Shown here piece after piece: positions 7,336 through 15,849 of a stretch of DNA of 64,000 bases. The first letter of the stretch is position 1. Each line of letters begins with the position of its first letter. The notes beneath the pieces are model-generated. The model saw only the letters and a list, made by a program, of their open reading frames with translations, was not told where the DNA came from and ran no database searches. Where the stretch lies: NCBI RefSeq assembly GCF_001645685.2, contig NZ_CP017080.1, forward strand, positions 2,656,001 to 2,720,000, given 5' to 3'. Position numbers and translations under genes: made by a program. The stretch comes from Peribacillus muralis. Lineage in GTDB: Bacteria; Bacillota; Bacilli; Bacillales; DSM-1321.

Positions 7336-8955
7336 ATGATTACTGTAAATAATGTTGGTTTACGCTATGGCGATCGTAAGCTGTTTGAAGATGTTAATAT
7401 AAAATTCACGCCTGGAAACTGCTACGGGCTTATTGGTGCAAATGGTGCAGGTAAATCCACGTTCTTAAAAATCCTTTCTGGTGAAATTGAAGCACAATCC
7501 GGAGATGTTCATATGGGACCAGGCGAACGCCTTGCCGTACTTAAGCAAGATCACTTCGCTTTTGAAGAAGAGGAAGTCCTTAAAGTCGTCATCATGGGAC
7601 ATGAAAGATTATATCAAGTGATGCAAGAAAAAGATGCCATCTACATGAAGGAAAACTTCACGGACGAGGACGGTATGAAAGCAGCTGAGCTTGAAGGAGA
7701 ATTTGCGGAATTGAACGGCTGGGAAGCGGAACCTGAAGCTTCCATCCTTTTAAAAGGCCTAGGCATTACAGAAGACCTGCATACGAAGAAGATGGCTGAA
7801 TTGACCGGTGGCGACAAGGTTAAAGTGTTGCTTGCCCAAGCACTTTTCGGTAAACCGGATGTTCTATTACTGGATGAGCCTACCAACCACTTGGATTTGA
7901 AAGCGATCAAATGGCTGGAAGAATTCTTGATCAACTTTGAAAATACCGTTATCGTCGTTTCCCATGACCGGTACTTCCTTAACAAGGTTTGTACACATAT
8001 CGCAGATCTTGACTTCGGTAAAATCAAAGTGTATATCGGGAACTATGACTTCTGGTATGAATCCAGTCAGCTTGCCCTTAAACTGACTCAAGATGCAAAC
8101 AAGAAAAAAGAAGAAAAAATTAAAGAGCTGCAAAATTTCATCGCTCGATTCAGTGCCAATGCATCCAAATCGAGTCAGGCAACTTCCCGTAAGAAGTTAT
8201 TGGATAAAATCAGTTTGGATGATATCCAGCCTTCATCACGCCGCTATCCTTATGTTGGTTTCACACCTGAGCGTGAAATCGGGAACGACCTGCTTCGCGT
8301 GGATGGAATTTCGAAAACGATCGATGGCATCAAAATACTGGATAATGTCAGCTTCACGATGAACAAAGGTGACAAGATTGCATTTGTCGGCAAAGATGAG
8401 ATTGCCAAAACGACCATGTTCAAAATCTTGGCCGGAGAAATTGAACCGGATGGCGGATCTTTCAAGTGGGGCGTAACGACTTCACAGGCATACTTCCCTA
8501 AAGATAATGCCGAATTCTTTGAAGGCGTCGACTTGACTCTTGTCGATTGGCTTCGTCAATATTCCCCAAATGATCAAAGCGAAAGCTTCCTGCGCGGATT
8601 CCTTGGGAGAATGCTATTCTCTGGTGATGAAGTGACGAAAAAGGCTAGTGTTCTTTCAGGGGGCGAGAAAGTCCGCTGCATGCTTTCCAAAATGATGTTA
8701 AGCGGCTCCAACGTACTTATGCTTGATGAACCGACTAACCATCTGGACTTAGAGTCCATAACAGCATTGAACAACGGGTTGATCGCCTTTAAGGGATCAA
8801 TGATTTTCTCTTCTCATGACCATCAGTTCATTCAAACTGTTGCGAACCGGATCATTGAACTTACACCTAAAGGCACGGTAGATAAGCAAGTCAGCTATGA
8901 TGAGTATCTTGAAAATAGCCAATTGCAAAAACAAGTGGCTGAAATGTACAAGTAA
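7336..8955 (+). CDS. ykpA: ABC-F family ribosome-associated ATPase YkpA
   Basis: The 539-aa soluble protein has two ABC ATPase domains in one chain and no membrane segment, the hallmark of ABC-F proteins that act at the ribosomal E site. NBD1 has Walker A GANGAGKST (residues 34-42), signature LTGGDKVKVLLAQAL and Walker B LLLDEPTNHLDL. A linker of about 80 residues rich in Lys and Glu follows. NBD2 has signature LSGGEKVRCML and Walker B LMLDEPTNHLDL, but its Walker A reads GKDEIAKTT (352-360), with Ala in place of the Gly before Lys. I believe the same substitution occurs in relatives, so it may be a subfamily trait. The length and N-terminus match B. subtilis YkpA. Monocistronic, with its own terminator. 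Confidence 0.93.
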   Translation: MITVNNVGLRYGDRKLFEDVNIKFTPGNCYGLIGANGAGKSTFLKILSGEIEAQSGDVHMGPGERLAVLKQDHFAFEEEEVLKVVIMGHERLYQVMQEKDAIYMKENFTDEDGMKAAELEGEFAELNGWEAEPEASILLKGLGITEDLHTKKMAELTGGDKVKVLLAQALFGKPDVLLLDEPTNHLDLKAIKWLEEFLINFENTVIVVSHDRYFLNKVCTHIADLDFGKIKVYIGNYDFWYESSQLALKLTQDANKKKEEKIKELQNFIARFSANASKSSQATSRKKLLDKISLDDIQPSSRRYPYVGFTPEREIGNDLLRVDGISKTIDGIKILDNVSFTMNKGDKIAFVGKDEIAKTTMFKILAGEIEPDGGSFKWGVTTSQAYFPKDNAEFFEGVDLTLVDWLRQYSPNDQSESFLRGFLGRMLFSGDEVTKKASVLSGGEKVRCMLSKMMLSGSNVLMLDEPTNHLDLESITALNNGLIAFKGSMIFSSHDHQFIQTVANRIIELTPKGTVDKQVSYDEYLENSQLQKQVAEMYK

Positions 8956-8969
8956 TGTTTTTAAAAGCA

Positions 8970-8997
8970 GCACATCCATAATTGGATGTGCTTTTTT
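8970..8997 (+). terminator. ykpA terminator
   Basis: A 9-bp perfect stem GCACATCCA / TGGATGTGC with a 4-nt loop and a run of six T. Confidence 0.92.
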
Positions 8998-9152
8998 CGT
9001 GATGCCTCCCCTTTTGATCCATTTCTTTTTACCCTTTCAACGTATTGAAGGAATAAAAAACGGTCTGTTTGAAATATAATAAAAAACCATAGATGGACAT
9101 TGTATAAAACCATTGATTTAAAGGTATAGTGGGAAGAAAGGAGTGGGTTGGT

Positions 9153-9425
9153 TTGGATGGGCATTCCGTGAAGAATATTTTTGAAGATACTGGCTATCTT
9201 TTTTTATACGATAAATTCAATTATCAATTTTATGTATCGGGGCTGTTTGACTCACTCGATCAAGAGCGGATCATTTCTGATTTTTTAAGCGCATTTGCCT
9301 TTGACGAAAAAAATCCACTTTTTTTTGATGACTTCTCCTTTTACTTTAATTGCTTTCATTATTCGCAGCAAAAGCAACAAATGTTGGATTTCCTTCGAAC
9401 CGATTATGATGACCATATATGTTGA
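9153..9425 (+). CDS. Hypothetical small protein, 90 aa
   Basis: Unrecognised. The likely start is TTG at 9153, because a good AAAGGAG ribosome binding site at 9137-9143 lies 9 nt upstream; a GTG at 9129 lies before that site and is rejected. The product is rich in Phe, Tyr and Asp (for example FFDDFSFYFNCFHYSQQKQQ), has no signal peptide, and could form a small globular domain. It is followed by a terminator-like hairpin near 9550. Function unknown. Confidence 0.55.
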   Translation: MDGHSVKNIFEDTGYLFLYDKFNYQFYVSGLFDSLDQERIISDFLSAFAFDEKNPLFFDDFSFYFNCFHYSQQKQQMLDFLRTDYDDHIC

Positions 9426-9549
9426 TTGACCATAAAAGAAGATTTTAATGCCTAAGTATCAGAATGAAGGCAAATTAGATTTAAAGAAAATTTGTCTTCC
9501 ATTTTTTAAGCTTTTATCATTTGGACTTAATTGCTTTCAATAAAATACA

Positions 9550-9590
9550 AAAAGGTTGCGAAATGGTTTCGTTCCGCAGCCTTTTAAGTC
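9550..9590 (+). terminator. Possible terminator
   Basis: AAAAGGTTGCG pairs with CGCAGCCTTTT (one G-T pair) around a 14-nt loop. The T tail is short, so this is only moderately convincing. Confidence 0.45.
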
Positions 9591-9659
9591 AGACCTGACT
9601 AACGCATTCACCTAACTTTGTATAGGCGTGCTGCCATCGCAATTTACTATCTTAAAACC

Positions 9660-9690
9660 AAAAAAGGTAAGAGCATTAAATACTCTTACC
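9660..9690 (-). terminator. Terminator of the yuaF-floT operon
   Basis: On the minus strand CTCTTACC is absent of mismatches with GGTAAGAG (9683-9690 with 9666-9673) around a 9-nt loop, followed by five or more T. It lies 22 bp after the floT stop. Confidence 0.85.
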
Positions 9691-9712
9691 TTCCTTCATT
9701 TTTTCTTAACCG

Positions 9713-11245
9713 TCACTCTTCCTTGCCTGCTGCCATATCCATGTTCACTTCAGGATTTTCTTGTTTGATGGCGGCTACTGATATATTGCGCTTCCCTGAG
9801 AAATTCTCAAGCAAGTCTTTGACATCGATGCCTGAAGATGCCTTTAGTGATTCCTGCAATGTGGCCATTAAATTCGTTGCATAACCCGTCACTTTATTGG
9901 CCCCGCCATTCGCACCGCTTCCGCCTGTATCGACGACAGTGATTTTGTCGATATTGCTAAGCGGGCTTGCCACTTGTTTGGCGTATTCCGGAAGCATTTT
10001 CAGGATCATATCCATGACGGCTGCCTGACCGAACTGTTCGAAGGCTTCGGCAATCTTCTGTTTGGCTTCAGCCTCTGCCACCCCTTTTAAACGGATGATT
10101 TCGGCTTCAGACGTACCCTGTGCCCTTTGTGCGTCCGCTTTGGCTAGACCATCCATACGAACGCGTTCCGCTTCCGCTTGTGCCATGGCTTCGATTTTAT
10201 ACTTATCGGCATCCGCTTCCGTTATCTGTTTCATCTTATTGGCGGAAGCTGCCTGCTCTACCGCATAACGATCGGCATCCGCCTTTTTCTTCACTTCTGA
10301 ATCATATTGCTTTTCACGGCGAAGGATCTCTTTTTCCTCCAGCTCGATTTGCTTTTGCCTCTCGATGATCCTGATTTGCATTTCCTGCTCGGTTACATCC
10401 TGTTTGGAGCGGGCGGTTTCCAAGTCGTATGCTTGGTCAGCACGAGCTTTGGCAATATCTTGCTCACGCCGGAATTCCGCTACCTTCAGTTTGTTGATTT
10501 TTTCGGCTTCGGCTATTTCAGTCGCCCTTTCAAGCTCGGCTCGCTGGGCTTCCTTCGATGCTTCGGCCCGCTTGATTCGCGTTTCCTTCTCTGCTTCAGC
10601 TGTAGCGATATCGGCATCCCTTTTCACCTGGGCGATTCTTGGCTTACCAAGAGATTCAAGGTATCCGTTTTTATCACGGACATCTTTAATCGTGAACGAG
10701 ACGATAATCAGCCCCATCTTCGCTAAATCCTGTGAGGCTACCCTTTGCACTTCCTGGGAAAATTTTTCACGGTTTTTATAAATCTCCTCGACTGTCATCG
10801 AACCAAGAATGGAACGAAGATGACCTTCTAACACTTCGCGCGCTTCCTGTTCACGGTCATCTTTGGATTTTCCGAGAAATTGTTCAGCCGCTGTGGCAAT
10901 GTCGGTGATCGAACCGCCAATCTTGATGATCGAGACACCATCCGCCATGACAGGAACCCCTTGTTCCGTATATACTTCCGGAGTCGAGACCTCGAGTTTG
11001 CTAGAAAGCAAACTTAATGGTTCCGCTTGCTGGAACACAGGCAGGACGAAAGCTCCCCCTCCGCGTACAATCTTAATTTTATTTCCTGATTCGTCGACGT
11101 GGACATTTTTACTGCCCAAGTAGCTTCCGGTTACAATCAAGGCCTCATCAGGACCCGCAGTACGGTATTTCGTAACAAAAACAGCAATGAGTGCGATCAA
11201 TAAAAATGCCACAATGGCAACGACAATCCAGATTAAACTAAACAT
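9713..11245 (-). CDS. floT: Flotillin-like protein FloT
   Basis: The 510-aa product is a bacterial flotillin, a scaffold of functional membrane microdomains. An N-terminal hydrophobic hairpin or segment (residues 3-25) is followed by a SPFH/PHB domain (about 30-200) and a long Ala/Glu/Lys-rich helical flotillin domain with repeated EAEKE and AEAE motifs (about 210-430). Length and layout match B. subtilis FloT (YuaG). It lies 17 bp after yuaF, and an exact SigW-type promoter precedes yuaF, so both belong to the cell-envelope stress regulon. No third gene (yuaI) follows; a terminator closes the operon. Confidence 0.95.
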   Translation of the reverse strand: MFSLIWIVVAIVAFLLIALIAVFVTKYRTAGPDEALIVTGSYLGSKNVHVDESGNKIKIVRGGGAFVLPVFQQAEPLSLLSSKLEVSTPEVYTEQGVPVMADGVSIIKIGGSITDIATAAEQFLGKSKDDREQEAREVLEGHLRSILGSMTVEEIYKNREKFSQEVQRVASQDLAKMGLIIVSFTIKDVRDKNGYLESLGKPRIAQVKRDADIATAEAEKETRIKRAEASKEAQRAELERATEIAEAEKINKLKVAEFRREQDIAKARADQAYDLETARSKQDVTEQEMQIRIIERQKQIELEEKEILRREKQYDSEVKKKADADRYAVEQAASANKMKQITEADADKYKIEAMAQAEAERVRMDGLAKADAQRAQGTSEAEIIRLKGVAEAEAKQKIAEAFEQFGQAAVMDMILKMLPEYAKQVASPLSNIDKITVVDTGGSGANGGANKVTGYATNLMATLQESLKASSGIDVKDLLENFSGKRNISVAAIKQENPEVNMDMAAGKEE

Positions 11246-11262
11246 AAATGACCTCCTACCCC

Positions 11263-11784
11263 TTATTCATTCTCGTGGGGAATGACATAGATTACCCCGT
11301 TTTTCACTTCAATGATCAAGACTTTCGTATTCGAAACAATTTCTTCATTCTTATAGCTGGCTGCAGTCTTCGCAATGCTTCCACTGATGTTTTCGATCAA
11401 GACCTCCCCGAACCCATCAACCGGGACCGATGTCAGGACCCTGCCGACCCTGCCTCTCAGATCGTTGTCATGAAAGGCTAAACTTTCCTCTGCAGATGAG
11501 ATGGGAATCAACACGAATACGTTCAGTAGGGTGACGATGGAAATTGAAATTAGCAGGGAAATCGCGGCATTCATCACACTATTGATTCCTGTAAGCGATT
11601 CAAGCAAAAATCCACTTGCAAAAAAGACCGTTAAAAAACTGAAAATGAGTGTTGGATTAAATATATCCGGTAGTTCAAGGCCAGAGAATATATCATTAAA
11701 CAAAATGAATAAGAATGTTAGCCCCCCGAAAATAATTAATCCATATAAATAGATCGTTTCTAATGGAACTCCGAATAACTCCAT
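11263..11784 (-). CDS. yuaF: NfeD-family membrane protein YuaF
   Basis: The product is a partner of flotillin: an integral membrane protein with three or four hydrophobic segments in the first ~100 residues and a C-terminal OB-fold NfeD domain (about 115-173, containing LRGRVGRVLTSVPVDGFGEV). The true start is probably ATG at 11784 (MELFGVPLETIYLYG), because an AAAGGATG ribosome binding site lies about 8 nt before it; the ATG at 11793 directly abuts that site. First gene of the yuaF-floT operon. Confidence 0.9.
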   Translation of the reverse strand: MELFGVPLETIYLYGLIIFGGLTFLFILFNDIFSGLELPDIFNPTLIFSFLTVFFASGFLLESLTGINSVMNAAISLLISISIVTLLNVFVLIPISSAEESLAFHDNDLRGRVGRVLTSVPVDGFGEVLIENISGSIAKTAASYKNEEIVSNTKVLIIEVKNGVIYVIPHENE

Positions 11785-11810
11785 CTCTTTCATCCTTTAA
11801 ATTTGATTTT

Positions 11811-11842
11811 CCTAGGCAGCAGTCCGCCTTTAACGGCCTAGG
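11811..11842. other. Hairpin in the yuaF leader
   Basis: CCTAGGC at 11811-11817 pairs with GCCTAGG at the other end of a GC-rich loop. It lies in the roughly 120-nt transcribed leader between the SigW-type promoter and yuaF and has no T tail in the transcribed direction, so it may stabilise or regulate the leader. Confidence 0.4.
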
Positions 11843-11915
11843 ATAGCAATTTGCTGCGAAATGATAATGATGTTCGTGATATATGATCCCCTCCAATTAT
11901 GCTGCATACCTTTAA

Positions 11916-11941
11916 TACGGGTGACAGATCGGAAAGTTTCA
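11916..11941 (-). promoter_or_regulatory. SigW-type promoter of yuaF-floT
   Basis: On the minus strand TGAAAC (11941-11936), a 16-nt spacer and CGTA (11919-11916) form an exact match to the SigW consensus TGAAAC-N16-CGTA. The homologous operon in B. subtilis is SigW dependent. Confidence 0.88.
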
Positions 11942-12164
11942 TTTTTCTCCCACCTTTAGAATAATTTATCCAATTCTTTCGGGATGTAAGACTTATTAAT
12001 GGGGAAGAAACCGGGCATCCAATATATACATATGAAAGTCACTTTGATCTCCCAAAATTAGCGAAGAATTCATTCATTTGCTGCCTGAGGTCAAGATTAA
12101 GCATTTTTTCACGTTTTACAAACGAATTTTCAGTGGGTCTAAGGTACTGCGAAGCATAATGTTA

Positions 12165-12193
12165 TTGACAGTGCTTACGTAACATATTAAAAT
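12165..12193 (+). promoter_or_regulatory. bioY promoter
   Basis: TTGACA at 12165-12170, a 17-nt spacer and TAAAAT at 12188-12193. A palindrome TAACATATTA-N6-TAATATGTTA overlaps the -10 region, and the BirA operator begins 7 nt further on, where it would block initiation. Confidence 0.7.
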
Positions 12194-12200
12194 TCTAATA

Positions 12201-12228
12201 TGTTAACTATAATTATAATAGGTTTACA
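12201..12228 (+). promoter_or_regulatory. BirA (biotin repressor) operator
   Basis: TGTTAAC, a 14-nt spacer and GTTTACA: both half-sites and the spacing fit the Firmicute BirA box (TTGTWAAC-N14-GTTWACAA). It covers the expected transcription start of bioY. Confidence 0.85.
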
Positions 12229-12243
12229 ATAGGAGGAAGCATA

Positions 12244-12816
12244 ATGAAGGAAAGTCATGAGAAGTTAAGAATGATGATGGTTACAGCTTTGTTTGCAGCA
12301 CTTATCGGAATACTGGCACAAATTACGATTCCATTGCCATTGGTACCGATCACAGGACAGACATTGGCTGTCGGGCTGGCAGCGACAATACTTGGTTCAC
12401 GTTATGGAACATCTTCGGTTTTGCTTTACTTATTCATCGGAGCCGCAGGAGTGCCGGTTTTCGCTGAGATGTCCGGCGGGCTGGCCAAAATATTCGGTCC
12501 AACGGGCGGTTACTTATTATCCTATATACCAACAGTCTATATAACAGGCCTGATATTGGAAAAAACCCGCTTCACCGTGCCAATGGCTTTCCTTGCAAAT
12601 ATAATCGGTATGCTACTTACCTTGATAATCGGAACGGTTTGGTTGAAATATATGAGTTCGCTATCTTGGACAGTAGCGTTTGCCAGTGGTTTTGCTCCAT
12701 TTATCATCGTCGGCATCCTGAAGGCTTTCCTTGCATCCTGGCTTGGCATCACGATTCGATCCAGATTAGCAACAGCCAATATGCTTCCCAAAAAAAATGC
12801 GACACTTTCCCGTTAA
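12244..12816 (+). CDS. bioY: Biotin transporter substrate-binding subunit BioY
   Basis: The 190-aa integral membrane protein is the S component of a biotin ECF transporter, with about six hydrophobic helices. The N-terminal QITIPLPLVPITGQTLAVGLA is the strongly conserved BioY biotin-site motif, followed by the G/A-rich LGSRYG...YLFIGAAGVPVF stretch and GPTGGYLLSY. The ATG follows an AGGAGG ribosome binding site with 7 nt spacing. The gene stands alone behind a BirA operator, so biotin should repress uptake. No EcfAAT genes are nearby; the module is normally encoded elsewhere. Confidence 0.95.
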   Translation: MKESHEKLRMMMVTALFAALIGILAQITIPLPLVPITGQTLAVGLAATILGSRYGTSSVLLYLFIGAAGVPVFAEMSGGLAKIFGPTGGYLLSYIPTVYITGLILEKTRFTVPMAFLANIIGMLLTLIIGTVWLKYMSSLSWTVAFASGFAPFIIVGILKAFLASWLGITIRSRLATANMLPKKNATLSR

Positions 12817-13092
12817 GCTTTACCTAGGCTAAAGCAAGAAAGGGGATCGGTTTTCGGTCCCTCCCCCCCTCTTTGTTATCCATTTATGAAATAGAAAAAA
12901 AAGACCCTTATAAAAGAATCTTTTTTACATTTATTTATTGCGGTCCTATCCCCATAAGTCCGAATATGATAGCAAATATATGTTATCCCCTTTGCTAACC
13001 GTATCCATTTTACTATACGATCGGCCATTTGACAACCGTTGAGGAAATATAAGTAAGCCTTCATATTAATGGTGGATACCTTTTTTGCGTCT

Positions 13093-13581
13093 TTATTTAT
13101 TGTTCACTTTGTACTCTTTTTTCGTGCCATCATCAAAAACGACTTCTAAATCAAACTCTTCATAGTCATCCTTCAAATTAAACACTTTTGTCACTTCTTG
13201 AATGACTTCCTCATCTTTGGAATCTTTCGTGAAAGTCAATTTCTCTAACATAGGAGTCAATTCTTTCATGGCTTCATCACCAAGAACTTTGTGGTTGTTC
13301 GCTTCGTCTTCAATGGAAGCTTCCGTTTGAGCCCCTGTAGCATCATATTCTGCTTCATAGTCGTTATCATTACCTGGATAGTCAACCTCCAATTGGAAGT
13401 CCTTGAACGCGAATGGTAGCTTTTCATTATTATTATCCGTTCCCGTTTCAGTATTCGTGTCCGCTTGGTTTTCATTTTCCTGAACCGGTGGATTTTTCAC
13501 TTCGTCCTTGTCTTCCCCGCATCCAGCCAAAACTAGCATGGCCGCAAATGGTACTGATAATACTTTCAATGTTCTTTTCAT
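13093..13581 (-). CDS. YusW-like lipoprotein
   Basis: Predicted secreted lipoprotein with a signal peptide MKRTLKVLSVPFAAMLVLAGC; the lipobox LAGC puts the lipidated Cys at residue 21. A disordered Asn/Asp/Thr/Glu-rich linker follows (to about residue 55). The rest, PFAFKDFQLEVDYPGNDNDYEAEYD ... VFDDGTKKEY, fits the YusW-like domain. The ATG at 13581 has an AAGGAGG site with about 8 nt spacing; the upstream ATG at 13587 is too close to that site. Monocistronic. Role unknown. Confidence 0.8.
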   Translation of the reverse strand: MKRTLKVLSVPFAAMLVLAGCGEDKDEVKNPPVQENENQADTNTETGTDNNNEKLPFAFKDFQLEVDYPGNDNDYEAEYDATGAQTEASIEDEANNHKVLGDEAMKELTPMLEKLTFTKDSKDEEVIQEVTKVFNLKDDYEEFDLEVVFDDGTKKEYKVNNK

Positions 13582-13698
13582 TGTCATTTCCTCCTTGGAA
13601 GTTTGTATACCTTATCTATTTCCTAAAAGAAGTCTTTTAAAACCAAAAACCTTTTAGATTTCCTAAGGTAAGCCAAATGAAGGAAACGCTGGAATGAC

Positions 13699-14343
13699 TT
13701 ATAGTGGAATGATATAAAACAATACAGCAAAAAAGTGTGTGACCGAGCCACCAAGAACGAATACATGCCAAACGGCGTGGTGGAAGGGAAAACCGCGCCA
13801 TACATAGAAGATTGCGCCAAACGTGTAAAGCAGCCCCCCTGCAATCAGCAACTGGATGCCAGCAGAAGGCATCGTTGCAGTCAGCGGACCCCATACGATC
13901 ACGATCATCCACCCCATGGCGATATAAAGAATCGTTGAAAGGAATAAGAACTTTTTCACATAGAAAGCTTTGAAGACGACTCCAATTATCGCGACTCCCC
14001 AAATGATCCCTAGCAACGTCCAACCGAGGGTTCCTTGTATTACAAGCAGCATAATCGGCGTATATGTGCCTGCAATGAATATGTAGATTGCTGAATGATC
14101 GAAGATTTCGAATAAATCTTTTGTTTTCCCCTCCGGAAAGCTATGAACCAGGGTAGATGATAGATATAAAAGAAGCATGGAGACGCCATAAATGACTGAA
14201 ACGACAACATGCCAAGGCGGTCCCTCCTGTGCCGAGTGTATGATTAAGAATACTAGGGCGGCAATGCTCAATAACGCACCGATTCCGTGAGTTATCGCAT
14301 TGACCACTTCTTCTTTTTTCGTATAAATATGTGTATTGGCCAT
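13699..14343 (-). CDS. Hemolysin III / PAQR family membrane protein
   Basis: The 214-aa product has seven predicted membrane helices and the conserved features of the HlyIII/PAQR family: an N-terminal EEVVNAITHGIGA, a SSTLVHSF segment with the first zinc-ligand His, FDHSAIYIFIAGTYTP, and a C-terminal FHHAVWHVFVLGGSVTHFFAV with the two His ligands. Members are predicted zinc-dependent hydrolases in the membrane; the haemolytic role was inferred from expression in E. coli. It corresponds to B. subtilis YplQ in size. AGGAGC site precedes the ATG. Monocistronic. Confidence 0.9.
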   Translation of the reverse strand: MANTHIYTKKEEVVNAITHGIGALLSIAALVFLIIHSAQEGPPWHVVVSVIYGVSMLLLYLSSTLVHSFPEGKTKDLFEIFDHSAIYIFIAGTYTPIMLLVIQGTLGWTLLGIIWGVAIIGVVFKAFYVKKFLFLSTILYIAMGWMIVIVWGPLTATMPSAGIQLLIAGGLLYTFGAIFYVWRGFPFHHAVWHVFVLGGSVTHFFAVLFYIIPL

Positions 14344-14447
14344 GTTACAGCTCCTAACTCTTTCATTAACATTATTTGATATCTTTATTATACATCAGTT
14401 CAGTCATAGCCATGTAGGAAAGTGAATATTTACTTGAAAATGGAAGT

Positions 14448-14486
14448 TAATTAGATTATTATCTAATTAGACAACAATCTAATTAG
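14448..14486 (+). promoter_or_regulatory. Operator repeats of the ArsR-DUF2087 regulator
   Basis: TAATTAGAT at 14448-14456 and ATCTAATTA at 14461-14469 form a 9-bp inverted repeat with a 4-nt centre, and a further ATCTAATTAG copy occurs at 14477-14486. The last copy abuts the ribosome binding site. This is a typical arrangement for autorepression. Confidence 0.7.
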
Positions 14487-14497
14487 GAGGTACAGGC

Positions 14498-15082
14498 GTG
14501 CAAATAGAAAAATTGGTCGCATTCCATAAAACGATGGGCGATGTGACGAGAATCAGGATTATATCGATTCTCGCAAATGGACCAAAACGCGGCCAGGCAA
14601 TAGCAGGCATATTAAGTCTGACCGCCCCAACCATATCACATCATCTGACTAAATTGAAGGAGATTAATTTAGTGAGAGATCGCAGGGAGAAAAATTCGGT
14701 ATATTATTTCTTAAATGATGATGTCCTTCAGCATTATTCTCGGGCATTGCCTGAAATGATATTAAAAAAAGGGGAATCCAAGATGGATACGCAAAAACTG
14801 TCAGGAGAGCAAAAAAAGATCCTTGAAAATTTCCTTACGGCAGATGGTCGATTGAAAACCATTCCAGCACAAAGGAAAAAGAAATTGATCGTTCTTTATC
14901 ATATAGCTAGCCTTTTGGAAAACGGTCGTAAATATGAGGAAAAAGACTTGAATTCATTCATTCAAACCTTTCATGATGATTACGCAACGATAAGACGGGA
15001 GCTTATCATCGGAAGCATCATGTATAGGGAAAACAGCATTTATGAACTGAATCCCCGCGAGATGTGGGCCACTATCGAGTAA
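14498..15082 (+). CDS. ArsR-type transcriptional regulator with DUF2087 domain
   Basis: The 194-aa product has an N-terminal winged-helix ArsR-type domain (about residues 5-80; recognition helix around LTAPTISHHLTKLKEINLV) and a C-terminal DUF2087 domain (about 105-190) with the characteristic FLTADGRLKTIPAQRKKKL and DDYATIRRELI motifs. No ArsR-type metal-binding CxC or His cluster is visible, so it may sense something other than a metal. The GTG start has an AGGAGG site. Three copies of ATCTAATTAG-like sequence lie in its promoter, indicating autoregulation. No co-transcribed target gene follows. Confidence 0.88.
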   Translation: MQIEKLVAFHKTMGDVTRIRIISILANGPKRGQAIAGILSLTAPTISHHLTKLKEINLVRDRREKNSVYYFLNDDVLQHYSRALPEMILKKGESKMDTQKLSGEQKKILENFLTADGRLKTIPAQRKKKLIVLYHIASLLENGRKYEEKDLNSFIQTFHDDYATIRRELIIGSIMYRENSIYELNPREMWATIE

Positions 15083-15097
15083 CATGAATTATTGCAG

Positions 15098-15133
15098 TAA
15101 AAAACCGGCTTCCCTCAAGAGGGTGAGCCGGTT
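15098..15133 (-). terminator. Terminator of the SleB-family gene
   Basis: On the minus strand AACCGGCT / AGCCGGTT with an inner CCCTC/GAGGG extension is followed by a run of six T. Strong. Confidence 0.9.
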
Positions 15134-15141
15134 CGATGTTA

Positions 15142-15741
15142 TTAAATGGCAAAATGGTGGCCGCCAATGATCTTGATGACCTCCAATTTTTCCATCCATT
15201 TGCTATCCGAAATGCTCGGATTCCAAAAATACAAGGCATCATTCGTGTAGCCATGAACCGCCAGTGCCTCGTTGACAGCCTTCTTTGCGTCTTTACCGGC
15301 AGGTCGGTTGATACTCCCGTCGCCGACAGGGGAGAATTGATTTTTTTGATAAATCACTTCCCTCACAGTATCGGGGAATTCATCACTGTCCAAACGATTC
15401 AATACTACACCAGCGACTTCCACTTTTCCTCTGTACGGTTCCCCTTTTGCTTCAGCATGAACGAGCCTTGCTAATAATTCTTTATCTTTTTCATTCATTA
15501 CATGTGGAATGATCAATGTTTTACCAGGTTCGGCAACATTGTTTACATTATGATTGACTTCTTTTAACTTCGCGATCGGCACCCCATACTGCTTAGCAAT
15601 ATCCCATATCGATTCGCCCTGTTTGATGACATGCTTGGTTGCTCCATCAGAAGCTTCACTGGTCGTTCCTTTAGGGAAAATGATTCCTATTGCAATGACG
15701 CTTAGAGTCATTATCACAGCTATTACGGCTGGTAATTTCAT
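15142..15741 (-). CDS. LysM cell wall hydrolase of the SleB/CwlJ family
   Basis: The 199-aa product has an N-terminal hydrophobic segment (residues 5-23) acting as signal or anchor, a LysM domain (about 36-80, HVIKQGESIWDIAKQYGVPIAKLKEVN) that binds peptidoglycan, and a C-terminal SleB-type hydrolase domain (about 88-199) beginning LLARLVHAEAKGEPYRGKVEVAGVVLNR, the diagnostic motif with the catalytic Glu. It resembles B. subtilis YkvT or cortex-lytic enzymes, so a role in sporulation, germination or wall turnover is likely. Monocistronic, with a strong terminator. Confidence 0.9.
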   Translation of the reverse strand: MKLPAVIAVIMTLSVIAIGIIFPKGTTSEASDGATKHVIKQGESIWDIAKQYGVPIAKLKEVNHNVNNVAEPGKTLIIPHVMNEKDKELLARLVHAEAKGEPYRGKVEVAGVVLNRLDSDEFPDTVREVIYQKNQFSPVGDGSINRPAGKDAKKAVNEALAVHGYTNDALYFWNPSISDSKWMEKLEVIKIIGGHHFAI

Positions 15742-15849
15742 CCTGTAACCTCCTCATTAAGCATGTACCAAGGATAACAAACCATATAAGAGAAAACAGC
15801 ACTAAATTTTTTCCAAGGAAATCAAGGAAAAAATTACACGGATCAATGA

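Noticed and set aside
12838..12866. Hairpin after bioY as terminator
   Set aside because: A 7-bp stem with a G-U pair exists but no run of T follows, so it is not convincing.
12876..13064. Minus-strand 62-codon frame between bioY and the YusW-like gene
   Set aside because: Weak ribosome binding site, no recognisable domain, and an AT-rich composition that favours chance.
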